From DATAXV01 sp036272915 (GTDB lineage Bacteria > Chloroflexota > Dormibacteria > Dormibacterales > Dormibacteraceae), in contig DATAXV010000043.1 in NCBI GenBank assembly GCA_036272915.1, positions 1-8,941 of the forward strand: a stretch of DNA of 8,941 nucleotides, read 5' to 3'. The notes beneath the pieces were generated by a model. That model had not been told where the DNA came from. It ran no database searches and was given only the letters and a program-made list of their open reading frames with translations. Made by a program: the position numbers and the translations under genes. Of this stretch, positions 1-5,960 are shown one piece after another; the stretch's first letter is position 1, and every line of letters begins with the position of its first letter.

Positions 1-92
1 TCGCTGTGCGAGGCACACCTCGACTTCGAGAGCTTGATCAGAAACTCCTGATCCGCGTCAGTGAGCTCGAGCGCCGCCACCGGAGATCGCAC
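1..92 (-). CDS. IS630-family transposase, N-terminal fragment (runs off the left edge)
   Basis: The minus strand reads from a GTG at 92 as VRSPVAALELTDADQEFLIK and continues KLSKSRCASHS-like to the window edge, 30 complete codons. The pattern of a short lead, a Leu-x-Leu-Thr-Asp-Ala-Asp turn and a basic stretch resembles the start of actinobacterial IS630 transposases, where it precedes the helix-turn-helix. The frame is open from 137, but GTG 92 is the only usable start codon I see in it. The catalytic DDE domain would lie outside the window, so activity cannot be judged. The call rests on about 30 residues and on the context of a truncated neighbour gene. A chance ORF is the alternative. 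Confidence 0.5.
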   Translation of the reverse strand, partial: MRSPVAALELTDADQEFLIKLSKSRCASHS

Positions 93-137
93 ACGGCCTA
101 CTATCGCATAATCACCGGTTATTTGTCGGACACTACA
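1..137 (-). mobile_element. Terminal part of an IS630-like insertion sequence
   Basis: The minus strand from about 137 down to the left edge differs from its surroundings. It starts with an AT-richer stretch (on the minus strand TGTCCGACAAATAACCGG, about 131-114), then enters an open frame resembling an IS630-family transposase N-terminus. It meets the flavoprotein reductase gene exactly where that protein stops being recognisable. IS630 elements insert at TA and duplicate it; TA dinucleotides lie at the junction (134-135 and 139-140), so the precise end cannot be fixed. The other end lies outside the window, so its terminal repeat cannot be compared. Assignment to an IS is inferred from these three facts together. 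Confidence 0.5.
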
Positions 138-762
138 CTAGCGGCGCGGGCTCGTGAGCCAGCAGGTGCTCGGCCGCCTCGACCAGGGTGACCTCGCCGC
201 CCAGCCGCCGGACGGCCTGGGCCATCTCGGCCCCGACCGGCCCGCCGCCGAGGATCAGCAGGTGGCGCGGGACCGCCTCCATGGCGGTCACCTCGCGGTT
301 GGTCCACACGCCGTCCAGCTCACGCAGGCCGGGGACCGGCGGTATCACCGGATCCGAGCCGGTCGCCACCACGATGTGATCGGCGGTGTGCCGCACGCCG
401 CCGATCTCGACCACGCCGGGTCCGGTGAGCTTGCCGGTCCCGCGCAGCAGGTCGATGCGCTTGCCGGCCAGCCACCGCACCTGCCCGTCGTCGGTGTGGT
501 CCGAGACCATGTGGTCGCGATAGGCCAGCGCCGCCTTCACGTCCACCTCGGCGGTGCACGCGGCCTCGCCTGCGCCATGCGCCGCCTCGCCGGGGCGGAG
601 CAGCGTCTTGGACGGGATGCAGGCCCAGTAGGAGCACTCGCCCCCGACCAGCTCCCGCTCCACCACCGCCACCCGCAGGCCCCCGTCGGCCAGCGCGCCG
701 GCACAGTGCTCGCCCGGGGAGCCGCCGCCCATCACGATCACGTCGTAGTCGTGGCCGCTCAT
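133..762 (-). pseudogene. FAD-dependent pyridine nucleotide-disulfide oxidoreductase, truncated to its N-terminal half
   Basis: These 209 residues are the first half of a class I flavoprotein disulfide reductase (dihydrolipoamide dehydrogenase / mercuric reductase type), enzymes that pass electrons between NAD(P)H, FAD and a redox disulfide. Visible are the N-terminal FAD-binding segment (residues 6-20, glycine-rich), the redox motif GGECSYWACIPSKTLL (41-56) with Cys43 and Cys48, the ATGSDP segment (133-138) and the NAD(P)-binding GGGPVGAE motif (172-179). The protein stops at HEPAPLV. The family normally has about 450-480 residues, so the rest of the NAD(P) domain, the central domain and the dimer interface are missing. 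The IS630-like end begins at this point, so I infer disruption by insertion. The ATG at 762 overlaps the TGA of an upstream 18-codon ORF, which suggests translational coupling. A working enzyme is very unlikely. Confidence 0.8.
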
Positions 763-812
763 CGGCCGGCGCCCGCCCTGGCCACGAGAACGACCTCGAG
801 CTTCATGTCCAC
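759..812 (-). pseudogene. 18-codon ORF resembling the start of a glyoxalase/VOC-family gene
   Basis: The minus strand from GTG 812 reads VDMKLEVVLVARAGAGR, then TGA. Many actinobacterial VOC (glyoxalase-like) proteins begin M-D-M-K-L-E-V-V-V-x-P-V; here the match ends after the first ten residues. A strong ribosome binding site (AAAGGAG, complement of 821-827) lies 8 bases before the GTG, so the initiation signals look real although almost nothing is left of the protein. The TGA overlaps the ATG of the flavoprotein gene as ATGA. I read this as the remnant of an internally deleted VOC gene whose start signals now serve only to couple translation to the next gene. A genuine short leader peptide is the alternative. 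Confidence 0.4.
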
Positions 813-1291
813 GGCCGTTGCTCCTTTTCTCCTGGTCCGGATGACCCTCGCGGCCGACGCCCTGTCCGGTCGTGCCCGCTCACCCCACTGGCCGCTAGGC
901 TGATCTGCCTCGGAACGGGCCGGACGCCCTGTTTGAGCTCGAGATCACCGCGCCGCGATTGCCTTCATTCGCGCCCTCACCGCCTGCGCGGCGGGGCGAC
1001 CATCTCGAGGCGTGCACACCCGGTGCTCCGCCCGAGGAGCCGAATGTTCTCCTTATGCCGTGACCTGCGGAACAGGTGAGACACCGTCACCCCGCCTCGT
1101 CGCGGCTGGGGCGATGGGTCAGGCCGTTAGAAACGAGTAAGGCCATCCTTTCACGAATCGCCGTGGTCGACAAGCTCCCCGCTGGCCGGTTGTCGACCTT
1201 CGGATCGAGCCTGCATGGCGCTGCTGAAACGACCTGACCAGCGCGCCCGGCCGGACCGGTCTCGTGCGGGCGGCTGGAACGTTGTCGCGCC
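813..1291. other. Intergenic stretch without a recognisable gene
   Basis: No frame on either strand gives a protein I recognise. It should hold the promoter for the minus-strand genes ending at 133, but I see no convincing -35/-10 pair. A perfect 9-base inverted repeat, GGTCGACAA at 1165-1173 and TTGTCGACC at 1190-1198, with a 16-base spacer, lies between the divergent units. A short stem (GCTCC/GGAGC) is present near 1025-1040. Confidence 0.4.
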
Positions 1292-1337
1292 GGCAGGTGA
1301 ACGATCGTTTACTATAGTGAACGTGCGTTCACCTGCC
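1292..1337. promoter_or_regulatory. Dyad operator and promoter of the TetR regulator
   Basis: A 12-base perfect inverted repeat (GGCAGGTGAACG at 1292-1303, CGTTCACCTGCC at 1326-1337) encloses two imperfect 16-base palindromes: GTGAACGATCGTTTAC (1297-1312) and GTGAACGTGCGTTCAC (1317-1332), separated by TATA. Over the whole 46-base dyad 20 of 23 base pairs are symmetric. A TATAGT -10 box sits at its centre (1313-1318), with no clear -35. Because ACTATAGT is itself symmetric, a TATAGT is also present on the minus strand (1316-1311), so divergent transcription is possible. The layout is that expected for TetR autorepression, with two dimer sites covering the promoter. Confidence 0.7.
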
Positions 1338-1943
1338 CCCGATCGAACGGCCCGGGCGGCGATCCGCGACGAGGCGCTGCGGCTCTTCGCGCAACGCGGG
1401 GCGAATGGGGTGAGCGTGCGCGAGGTGGCGGCTGCCGCCGGTGTCTCTCCCGCGCTCGTCATCCGGCACTACGGGACCAAGGAGGGCCTGCGAGAGGCGG
1501 TGGATGAACATGTCGTCGCCACCCTGGAGGCGATGCTGGGAGCGTTGGTCGGCGCGGCGGACCCGCTCGCGGCGGACCCGGCGGCACTGCCCAGTCTCGC
1601 CGAAGCCGTCCTTGCCAAGCTGCCACGGGACTCCGATGTCCCTCGCTATCTGGGCCGGCTGCTGCTGGATGGCAGGCCCGCCGGGTCCCGGCTCTTCGGG
1701 CGGCTCCATCAGGTCGCCAGGGGTGCGCTCACCGCGTTGTCGGCTCGTGGCCTTGCGACAACGGGCGCGGATCCCGAGGTGCGCGCGGCCGTGCTTCTCG
1801 TCAACGACCTCGGCGCGATCCTCCTCAGGGAGCGCATCGCCGAGGCCGTGGGCATCGACCCGCTCACGCCGCAGGGCATGCGGCGGTGGGGGGAGGAGAT
1901 CACGGAGATCTATCGAAACGGACTTGGAGGTAACCGGACATGA
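1323..1943 (+). CDS. TetR/AcrR-family transcriptional regulator
   Basis: This is a 206-residue one-component repressor of normal TetR length. The N-terminal helix-turn-helix spans about residues 11-55 (AIRDEALRLFAQRG, then VSVREVAAAAGVSPALVIRHY, the recognition helix, and GTKEGLREAV). The rest is a variable helical ligand and dimer domain, which does not reveal the ligand. I choose GTG 1323 over the upstream ATG at 1215 because the upstream extension is not TetR-like and the TATAGT box at 1313-1318 would put transcription start at about 1323-1326, giving an almost leaderless mRNA. The first codons lie inside the operator. The end overlaps the next gene as ATGA, so regulator and F420-type oxidoreductase are probably co-transcribed, and the oxidoreductase (and the lost monooxygenase after it) is the likely regulated target. 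Confidence 0.88.
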   Translation: MRSPAPDRTARAAIRDEALRLFAQRGANGVSVREVAAAAGVSPALVIRHYGTKEGLREAVDEHVVATLEAMLGALVGAADPLAADPAALPSLAEAVLAKLPRDSDVPRYLGRLLLDGRPAGSRLFGRLHQVARGALTALSARGLATTGADPEVRAAVLLVNDLGAILLRERIAEAVGIDPLTPQGMRRWGEEITEIYRNGLGGNRT

Positions 1944-2419
1944 GCGAATCTTCCACGGCTGGAGCGCTTGCCAGCGTCGGCGCGAAGCTGCTCGGTGTCC
2001 GCTGGCTGATGCGGGTGCCGATCGCGCTCTACCGCGTCCGGTTGGGCTTCCTGCTCGGCGGCCGCTTCCTCCTCCTCGAGCACCGCGGCCGCGTCTCGGG
2101 CCGCCCGCGCCGCGTCGTCCTCGAGGTCATCGGCCGTCCGGCCCCGGACAGCTACCTGGTCGTCTCGGGATTCGGCACCAAAGCCCAGTGGTACCGGAAC
2201 GTTCGCGCCACCCCCCGGGTCGGGGTCACCGTCGGCGTACACCGGCCGCGCCCCGCGCAGGCGCACATCCTCGACCGCGATGAGGCTGCCTCGGCGCTGA
2301 CCGCCTATGCCAAGGCACACCCCCGGGCGTGGGCCTCGTTCGGCCCGATTCTCGACACGACACTCGGAGCGCCGGCACACACCGTGCCGGTCGTGCGCTT
2401 CGACCTGCTGCCGCGCTGA
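1940..2419 (+). CDS. Nitroreductase/F420H2-dependent quinone reductase family protein (DDN-like)
   Basis: The 159-residue protein matches the deazaflavin (F420)-dependent nitroreductase family of split-barrel proteins typified by mycobacterial Ddn. Members transfer hydride from F420H2 to quinones or nitro compounds, often at the membrane. Diagnostic segments are the HRGRVSGRPRRVVLEVIG strand region after an amphipathic N-terminal stretch, VVSGFGTKAQWYRNVRATP in the middle, and the GVTVG strand after it. The length is normal for the family. A GGAGG (about 1926-1930) precedes ATG 1940, which overlaps the TetR stop. It sits between TetR and the remains of an FAD monooxygenase, suggesting that all three once formed one redox operon. 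The substrate cannot be told from the sequence, and F420 use is inferred from the family. Confidence 0.85.
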   Translation: MSESSTAGALASVGAKLLGVRWLMRVPIALYRVRLGFLLGGRFLLLEHRGRVSGRPRRVVLEVIGRPAPDSYLVVSGFGTKAQWYRNVRATPRVGVTVGVHRPRPAQAHILDRDEAASALTAYAKAHPRAWASFGPILDTTLGAPAHTVPVVRFDLLPR

Positions 2420-2433
2420 GCGCGACCGTACCC

Positions 2434-2854
2434 GAGCGCATCCTGATCTGCGGTGCCGGCATCGCCGGCTGCACGCTCGCCGACTGGCTTGCCCGGGGTG
2501 GCCGGTGGGTCGTGTCGCGCTCGTCGGCGACGCCTGCGGCTGCATGACGCCGCTCAGCGCGCAGGGTGTGGCGATGGCCATGGGCGGCGCCTACCTGCTC
2601 GCCCGACTCCTTTCCGAAGAGAGAGCGCCGGCGAGGGCCACGCGCGGGCCCTCGCTCGCTATGAGGCGCGGTTGGTCCCGGCGTCGAGCGCCGCCAGCGC
2701 GGGCCCGCGAATCGTTGAGCACCCTGATCCCGAGCAGCGGGCTGGGGATCCGTCGCTCCGCACTTCTGATGCGTCTGCTGCTCCGGGGGCCCTGGCCAAC
2801 GTCGCGCGCCGCCGCGATGGAAACCGCAGCCTCCCATCGGCGACCCGGCGGTGA
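2434..2854 (+). pseudogene. FAD-dependent monooxygenase (PHBH-like), internal deletion and frameshifts
   Basis: At 2434-2500 the sequence reads ERILICGAGIAGCTLADWLA, the N-terminal FAD-binding GxGxxG motif of aromatic-hydroxylase-like flavoproteins. Within a few codons, and in another frame (from 2505), it reads GRVALVGDACGCMTPLSAQG and AMAMGGAYLLARLL. This is the second FAD motif, which normally lies some 250 residues further on. The intervening protein is missing. After that the reading frame changes again: ALARYEARLVPA in one frame (about 2648-2683), IPSSGLGIRRSALLMRLLLR in another (about 2728-2790), then PGALANVARRR back in the second. No start codon stands before the first motif. This is a clear dead gene, placed directly after the F420-type oxidoreductase with no room for a separate promoter. 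Confidence 0.8.
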
Positions 2855-3063
2855 CCCTCTCCCGGCCAGGGGGCCGTCAGAGTGAGCGGCCGTCGTCGTC
2901 TTCCCGGTCCCGGCGACGCCGTCGGTGTAGAGGACCATGGGACGGCCGTCGACGCGGAATGGCGATCGCGGCACCGGCTCCCCAGTCCCCACTCGTAGCT
3001 CTCCTCACGATCGGGCCCGACCTCGAACTGATCGGAGCTGAACGCTCGTACCACGCCGATGGC

Positions 3064-3090
3064 TGTCACGTCCGCGGACCTGCCGGTGTC
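3064..3090 (+). promoter_or_regulatory. ECF41-type promoter for the CMD/sigma factor operon
   Basis: TGTCACG (3064-3070), a 16-base spacer and TGTC (3087-3090) closely match the known ECF41 promoter pattern, TGTCACA, 16 bases, CGTC. The -10-like part ends 36 bases before the CMD start codon, leaving a 5' leader of about 30 bases. Because the operon encodes an ECF41 sigma factor, this implies that the sigma factor transcribes its own operon. Confidence 0.72.
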
Positions 3091-3126
3091 TTCATGCCAT
3101 CCCGGCAGCGATACGAGGAGAAACCG

Positions 3127-3705
3127 ATGGCACTACGCATTCCGAAGGCCGAGCTCCCTCCCGCCCTCAGGGAGACCATGATCAAGCGGCTCGGTGCCGT
3201 GCCCGAGAACGTCGAGGTGCTGTGGCACAGCCCCAAGGTCACCCAGGACAGCCTGGACTTCGGCGCGAGGGTCGGCAACTGGGACTCGGTCGACGCCAGC
3301 CTCAAATCGTTCGCGCACATGGCCGTCGCCGCCCAGGTCGGGTGCAGCTGGTGCCTCGACGTCGGCTACTTCCAGGCACTGAGCGAGAACCTGGACCTGG
3401 TCAAGGCGAGTCAGGTGCCTCGCTGGCGGGAGTCGGAGGTGTTCACGCCGCTGGAGCGGGACGTGATGGAGTATGCGGAGGCCATGACGGAGACACCGCC
3501 CACCGTCACCGACGAGATGTACGCGAGCCTGCTCGAGCGGCTCGGCCCCGCGGCGACGGTCGAGCTCACCGCGCTCATCGCCTTTGCCAACCAGGCGACG
3601 AGGGCCAACGTGGCGAACGGGGTCCAGTCGCAGGGCTTCTCCGATGCGTGTGAGATTCCGCTGGCGAAGCGGCCCGAGAAGTCCGGGGCGGCGCCGACGC
3701 AATGA
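3127..3705 (+). CDS. Carboxymuconolactone decarboxylase (CMD/AhpD) family protein, ECF41 partner
   Basis: The protein has 192 residues. Residues about 55-160 form the all-helical CMD/AhpD-like core with a CxxC redox pair, Cys73 and Cys76, in VGCSWCLDVGYFQA. The His found four residues after the second Cys in AhpD is absent, as in many ECF41-linked members, so a peroxidase role should not be assumed. LGPAATVELTALIAFANQATRANV (split here as LGPAATVELT, about 139-148, and the helix following) is the usual C-terminal core helix. ATG 3127 has GAGGAG six bases upstream; the open frame before it back to 2851 is non-coding in character. It overlaps the sigma factor gene as ATGA, so the two are co-translated. 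In ECF41 systems this protein is the usual genomic partner, and its substrate is not known. Confidence 0.9.
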   Translation: MALRIPKAELPPALRETMIKRLGAVPENVEVLWHSPKVTQDSLDFGARVGNWDSVDASLKSFAHMAVAAQVGCSWCLDVGYFQALSENLDLVKASQVPRWRESEVFTPLERDVMEYAEAMTETPPTVTDEMYASLLERLGPAATVELTALIAFANQATRANVANGVQSQGFSDACEIPLAKRPEKSGAAPTQ

Positions 3706-4553
3706 TCGACGACCCGTTCGTCGCCCACCGCGGCCTGCTCTTCACCGTCGCCTACGAGATGCTCGGGGCGGCGGCCGACGCGGAGGACGTGCTGCAGGAG
3801 TCCTGGCTGCGGTGGGCCGGCGTCGACCAATCACAGGTGAGCGACCCGCGCGCCTACCTCATGCGACTCGTCACGCGGCAGGCCCTCAACCGCCTCCGAA
3901 CACTGTCGCGCCGCCGCGAGGAATACATCGGCGAGTGGCTGCCGGAGCCGCTGCTGACCAGCCCCGACATCGCCGAGGACGTCGAACTCGCGGAGAGCGT
4001 CTCGATCGCGATGCTGACCGTCCTGGAGACGCTCGGGCCGGCGGAGAGGGCGGTGTTCGTGCTCCGTGAGGTCTTCGACATGCCGCACGGCGATATCGCG
4101 GAGGTGATCGGGAAGTCCGCGGCCGCGGCGCGGCAGATCGCCCGGCGGGCACGCGAGCATGTGGCGGCTCGGCGGCCTCGGGTGCGGGTGAGCCGGTCGG
4201 AGCAGCAGGCCGTGGTGGAGCAGTTCCTGGTCGCCCTGCGAAGCGGGCAGCTTCAGGAGCTGATGGACGTGATGGCGCCGGACGTGGTCCTGATCGCGGA
4301 TGGCGGCGGGCTGGCGAACGCCGCCACGGCCCCGGTCCACGGGTCCGAGCCGGTGGCGAGAGCGCTGGCGCGCCCGAACCGCGAGGTGTCGAACGTGTGG
4401 CTCAACGGCGCGCCCGCCGGCCGGATCGAGATCAACGGCAGGGTGGCCGCGGTGAGCTTCGTGGTGGAGAGCGGGCGGGTGACCCGGATCTACGCCATGG
4501 CCAACCCGCGGAAGCTGACGCGGCTGGATCAACGATCCGAACTCACCAGGTAG
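3702..4553 (+). CDS. sigJ: ECF41-family RNA polymerase sigma factor (SigJ-type) with C-terminal SnoaL-like domain
   Basis: The 283-residue protein carries sigma region 2 (about 5-70: the AEDVLQESWLRW segment and DPRAYLMRLVTRQALNRLR), region 4 (about 105-160: LGPAERAVFVLREVFDMPHG, then IAEVIGKSAAAARQIARRAR), and a SnoaL/NTF2-like domain (about 165-275) in place of a separate anti-sigma factor. ECF41 hallmarks are all present: WLPEP in the linker (79-83), DGGG in the SnoaL domain (200-203) and NPRKL near the end (268-272). In this family the C-terminal domain both inhibits and activates the sigma factor. The usual Lys after DGGG is Leu here. The upstream neighbour is a CMD-family gene and a matching ECF41 promoter precedes it, so autoregulation is likely. 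The symbol follows the naming of this subfamily and is not proof of orthology with mycobacterial SigJ. Confidence 0.92.
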   Translation: MIDDPFVAHRGLLFTVAYEMLGAAADAEDVLQESWLRWAGVDQSQVSDPRAYLMRLVTRQALNRLRTLSRRREEYIGEWLPEPLLTSPDIAEDVELAESVSIAMLTVLETLGPAERAVFVLREVFDMPHGDIAEVIGKSAAAARQIARRAREHVAARRPRVRVSRSEQQAVVEQFLVALRSGQLQELMDVMAPDVVLIADGGGLANAATAPVHGSEPVARALARPNREVSNVWLNGAPAGRIEINGRVAAVSFVVESGRVTRIYAMANPRKLTRLDQRSELTR

Positions 4554-4854
4554 GCCGGTCGCGCTCTGACGGCACGGGGGTCAGCCGTCGACAGCACGAG
4601 GCGACCCCGTAGGGGGCTCATCCACATCGGATCCGTCTCCTGAATCGTGCCTGACGGCGACCCTGCTCTCGAGCACGCCGGGGCCGCCCGGTCCGGATTG
4701 CCGCCGGGCGGTGTGGCGACCTCTGATTCGTCCCCTGAATCGGGACCGATCGGGTTTGCGGCAAGGCCGCATGGGGCAGAGTCGTCGGCCGGAGCCAGGA
4801 CCGGCAGGAAAGGGGGTCGCAATGCTTGTGCCGTTGTCGGAGTCTCGGTTCGAC
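4554..4854. other. Non-coding stretch downstream of the sigma factor
   Basis: No recognisable gene is present in any frame. A weak hairpin, GACGGC (4568-4573) and GCCGTC (4584-4589), follows the sigma factor stop by about 15 bases without a T run, so it is at best a poor terminator. A 14-base motif, CGTCYCCTGAATCG, occurs twice, at 4634-4647 and 4729-4742, with one difference. The right part is probably the eroded 3' portion of the monooxygenase remnant that follows on the minus strand. Confidence 0.35.
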
Positions 4855-5172
4855 CGGGTCGCCGCGCACGCCGACGCTCAGCCCCTGTCCACCCGTCGGG
4901 GAGTGCACGTGAGCGGCGTCGCCGGCGAGCAGCACCCGCCGCTTCCGGTAGGAGACCGCCTGCCGGGTCGCGTCGGTGAACCTGGAGATCCAGGCGGCGC
5001 CCGGCAGCCCGTAGTCAGTGCCGTGGACGCCGATGAGCGTCTCCCTCAATTCACGCAGGGTCGGCTCGCAGGCATGCTCGGTCTCGTCTTCGGTCACCGA
5101 GACCCGCACCGGTCCCCCGGCCACCGGCCTGGCGAGTCCGTGGAGGCCGGCGCCCTGACGGCGGCTCAGAGA
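4855..5172 (-). pseudogene. Remnant of a Rox-type FAD-dependent aromatic monooxygenase
   Basis: The minus strand is open from 5172 and reads, from GTG 5124, GGPVRVSVTEDETE, LRELRETLIGVHGTDYG, AAWISRFTDATRQAVSYR and RRVLLAGDAAHVHSPTGGQG. This is the middle part of class A flavoprotein monooxygenases of the rifampicin monooxygenase type, including the GDAAHVH FAD-binding motif that contacts the ribityl chain. The expected N-terminal FAD domain is missing (a TGA closes the frame at 5175-5173). The similarity breaks off after GLSVGV at about 4867, where the family continues with a long helix and a thioredoxin-like C-terminal domain. About 85 of the usual 470-550 residues remain. The family is certain enough, but resistance cannot be inferred from a dead fragment. 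Confidence 0.75.
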
Positions 5173-5283
5173 TCATCCACGACCCCCGGAGGCTCGGGAA
5201 GGTCAGCCGGCGCGTTCATCTCCCGCACCGACGGGGCCGGAGATGGCGGGGGACGATCGGAGAGTTACCGTGATCTGGGGCCG

Positions 5284-5306
5284 CGAGCCGTTCACGGCCC
5301 GGCTCG
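5284..5306. repeat. Inverted repeat upstream of the TIGR03085 gene
   Basis: CGAGCCG (5284-5290) and CGGCTCG (5300-5306) form a perfect 7-base stem with a 9-base loop, about 60 bases before the next start codon. It could be an operator, a weak terminator for upstream transcription, or chance in GC-rich DNA. Confidence 0.25.
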
Positions 5307-5363
5307 GGCCATCGCGGTCGTGCCTGCGCATCCATGCCTTTCACACAATGGAGTCCCCAATCC

Positions 5364-5960
5364 ATGCCGGAACACCATCTGGACCAGCGTGAACGCGAGG
5401 AGCTGTGCAGCCTGCTCCTCGAGCTCGGACCTGACGCTCCAACCCTGTGCGAGGGCTGGACCACGTTCGATCTCGCCGTGCACCTGACGCTGCGAGAGCA
5501 CTTCAGGCGGTGGACGGCCACCCGAATGGAGAGCACGAAGACCCAGGGTTTCCCGGCCGTCGTCGCCCTCATCCAGCGCGGGGCGCCACTCGTCCCGTGG
5601 AGGATCCCGGGGCTGCGCACGCTCCTCAACGGCGCTGAGTATTTCATCCACCACGAGGACGTCCGCCGCGCCAACGGACGCAGGCGGCGCACCGATCGTC
5701 CCGATCTGGACGCGCTGGCATGGCGAAGCGTCGGATTGCTCGGCCGGGGCCTGGCCCGCACCATCCGCCCCTTCGGGCTCGAGCTCCGGCGGCCGGACGG
5801 GCAGCACCGCCACTTCGGATCCCCGACGGCCGCGGTAATCACCGGTAAACCGACCGAGCTCCTTCTCTATGCGACGGGGCGTCGGACCGCCGCCGAGGTC
5901 GACATCAGCGGCGCCGCCGACGCCGTGGCGGCATTGGAGAAGGGAACCGCGCGGCTCTAG
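5364..5960 (+). CDS. TIGR03085 family metal-binding protein (maleylpyruvate isomerase/DinB-like fold)
   Basis: The 198-residue protein matches the actinobacterial TIGR03085 family, related to mycothiol-dependent maleylpyruvate isomerase and DinB-like four-helix bundles. Typical segments are REELCSLLLELGPDAPTLCE with GWTTFDLAVHL following (about 11-41), EYFIHHEDVRRANG (92-105) and GKPTELLLYATGRR (161-174). His40 with His96/His97 are the likely metal ligands for this fold. The family has no established reaction, though the mycothiol-dependent relatives suggest thiol chemistry. I start at ATG 5364, which has GGAG 10 bases upstream and gives the usual family N-terminus; an in-frame ATG at 5334 adds ten unconvincing residues. 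It stands alone, with a decayed gene upstream and a gene of opposite direction downstream. Confidence 0.85.
   Translation: MPEHHLDQREREELCSLLLELGPDAPTLCEGWTTFDLAVHLTLREHFRRWTATRMESTKTQGFPAVVALIQRGAPLVPWRIPGLRTLLNGAEYFIHHEDVRRANGRRRRTDRPDLDALAWRSVGLLGRGLARTIRPFGLELRRPDGQHRHFGSPTAAVITGKPTELLLYATGRRTAAEVDISGAADAVAALEKGTARL

Noticed and set aside
6..191. 61-codon plus-strand ORF at the left edge
   Set aside because: It lies opposite both the IS630-like transposase start and the end of the flavoprotein gene; it resembles nothing and is explained as antisense shadow.
154..903. 249-codon plus-strand ORF
   Set aside because: It is the complement of the flavoprotein gene, whose motifs are unmistakable; long antisense frames are common in GC-rich DNA.
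1215..1322. Upstream extension of the TetR regulator from ATG 1215
   Set aside because: The added 36 residues are not TetR-like, and the operator and -10 box lie inside this stretch.
2890..2960. Walker A-like GVAGTGKTT on the minus strand as an ATPase gene
   Set aside because: No Walker B or further ATPase sequence follows and the frame soon becomes Arg-rich; kept only as a weak hint of a lost gene.
4634..4742. Repeat CGTCYCCTGAATCG, two copies 95 bases apart
   Set aside because: Only two short copies with one mismatch, no array and no link to a gene; most likely chance or minor duplication.
4711..5487. 258-codon plus-strand ORF starting near GAAAGGGGG
   Set aside because: Most of it is antisense to the Rox-like remnant and its residues are low in recognisable structure.
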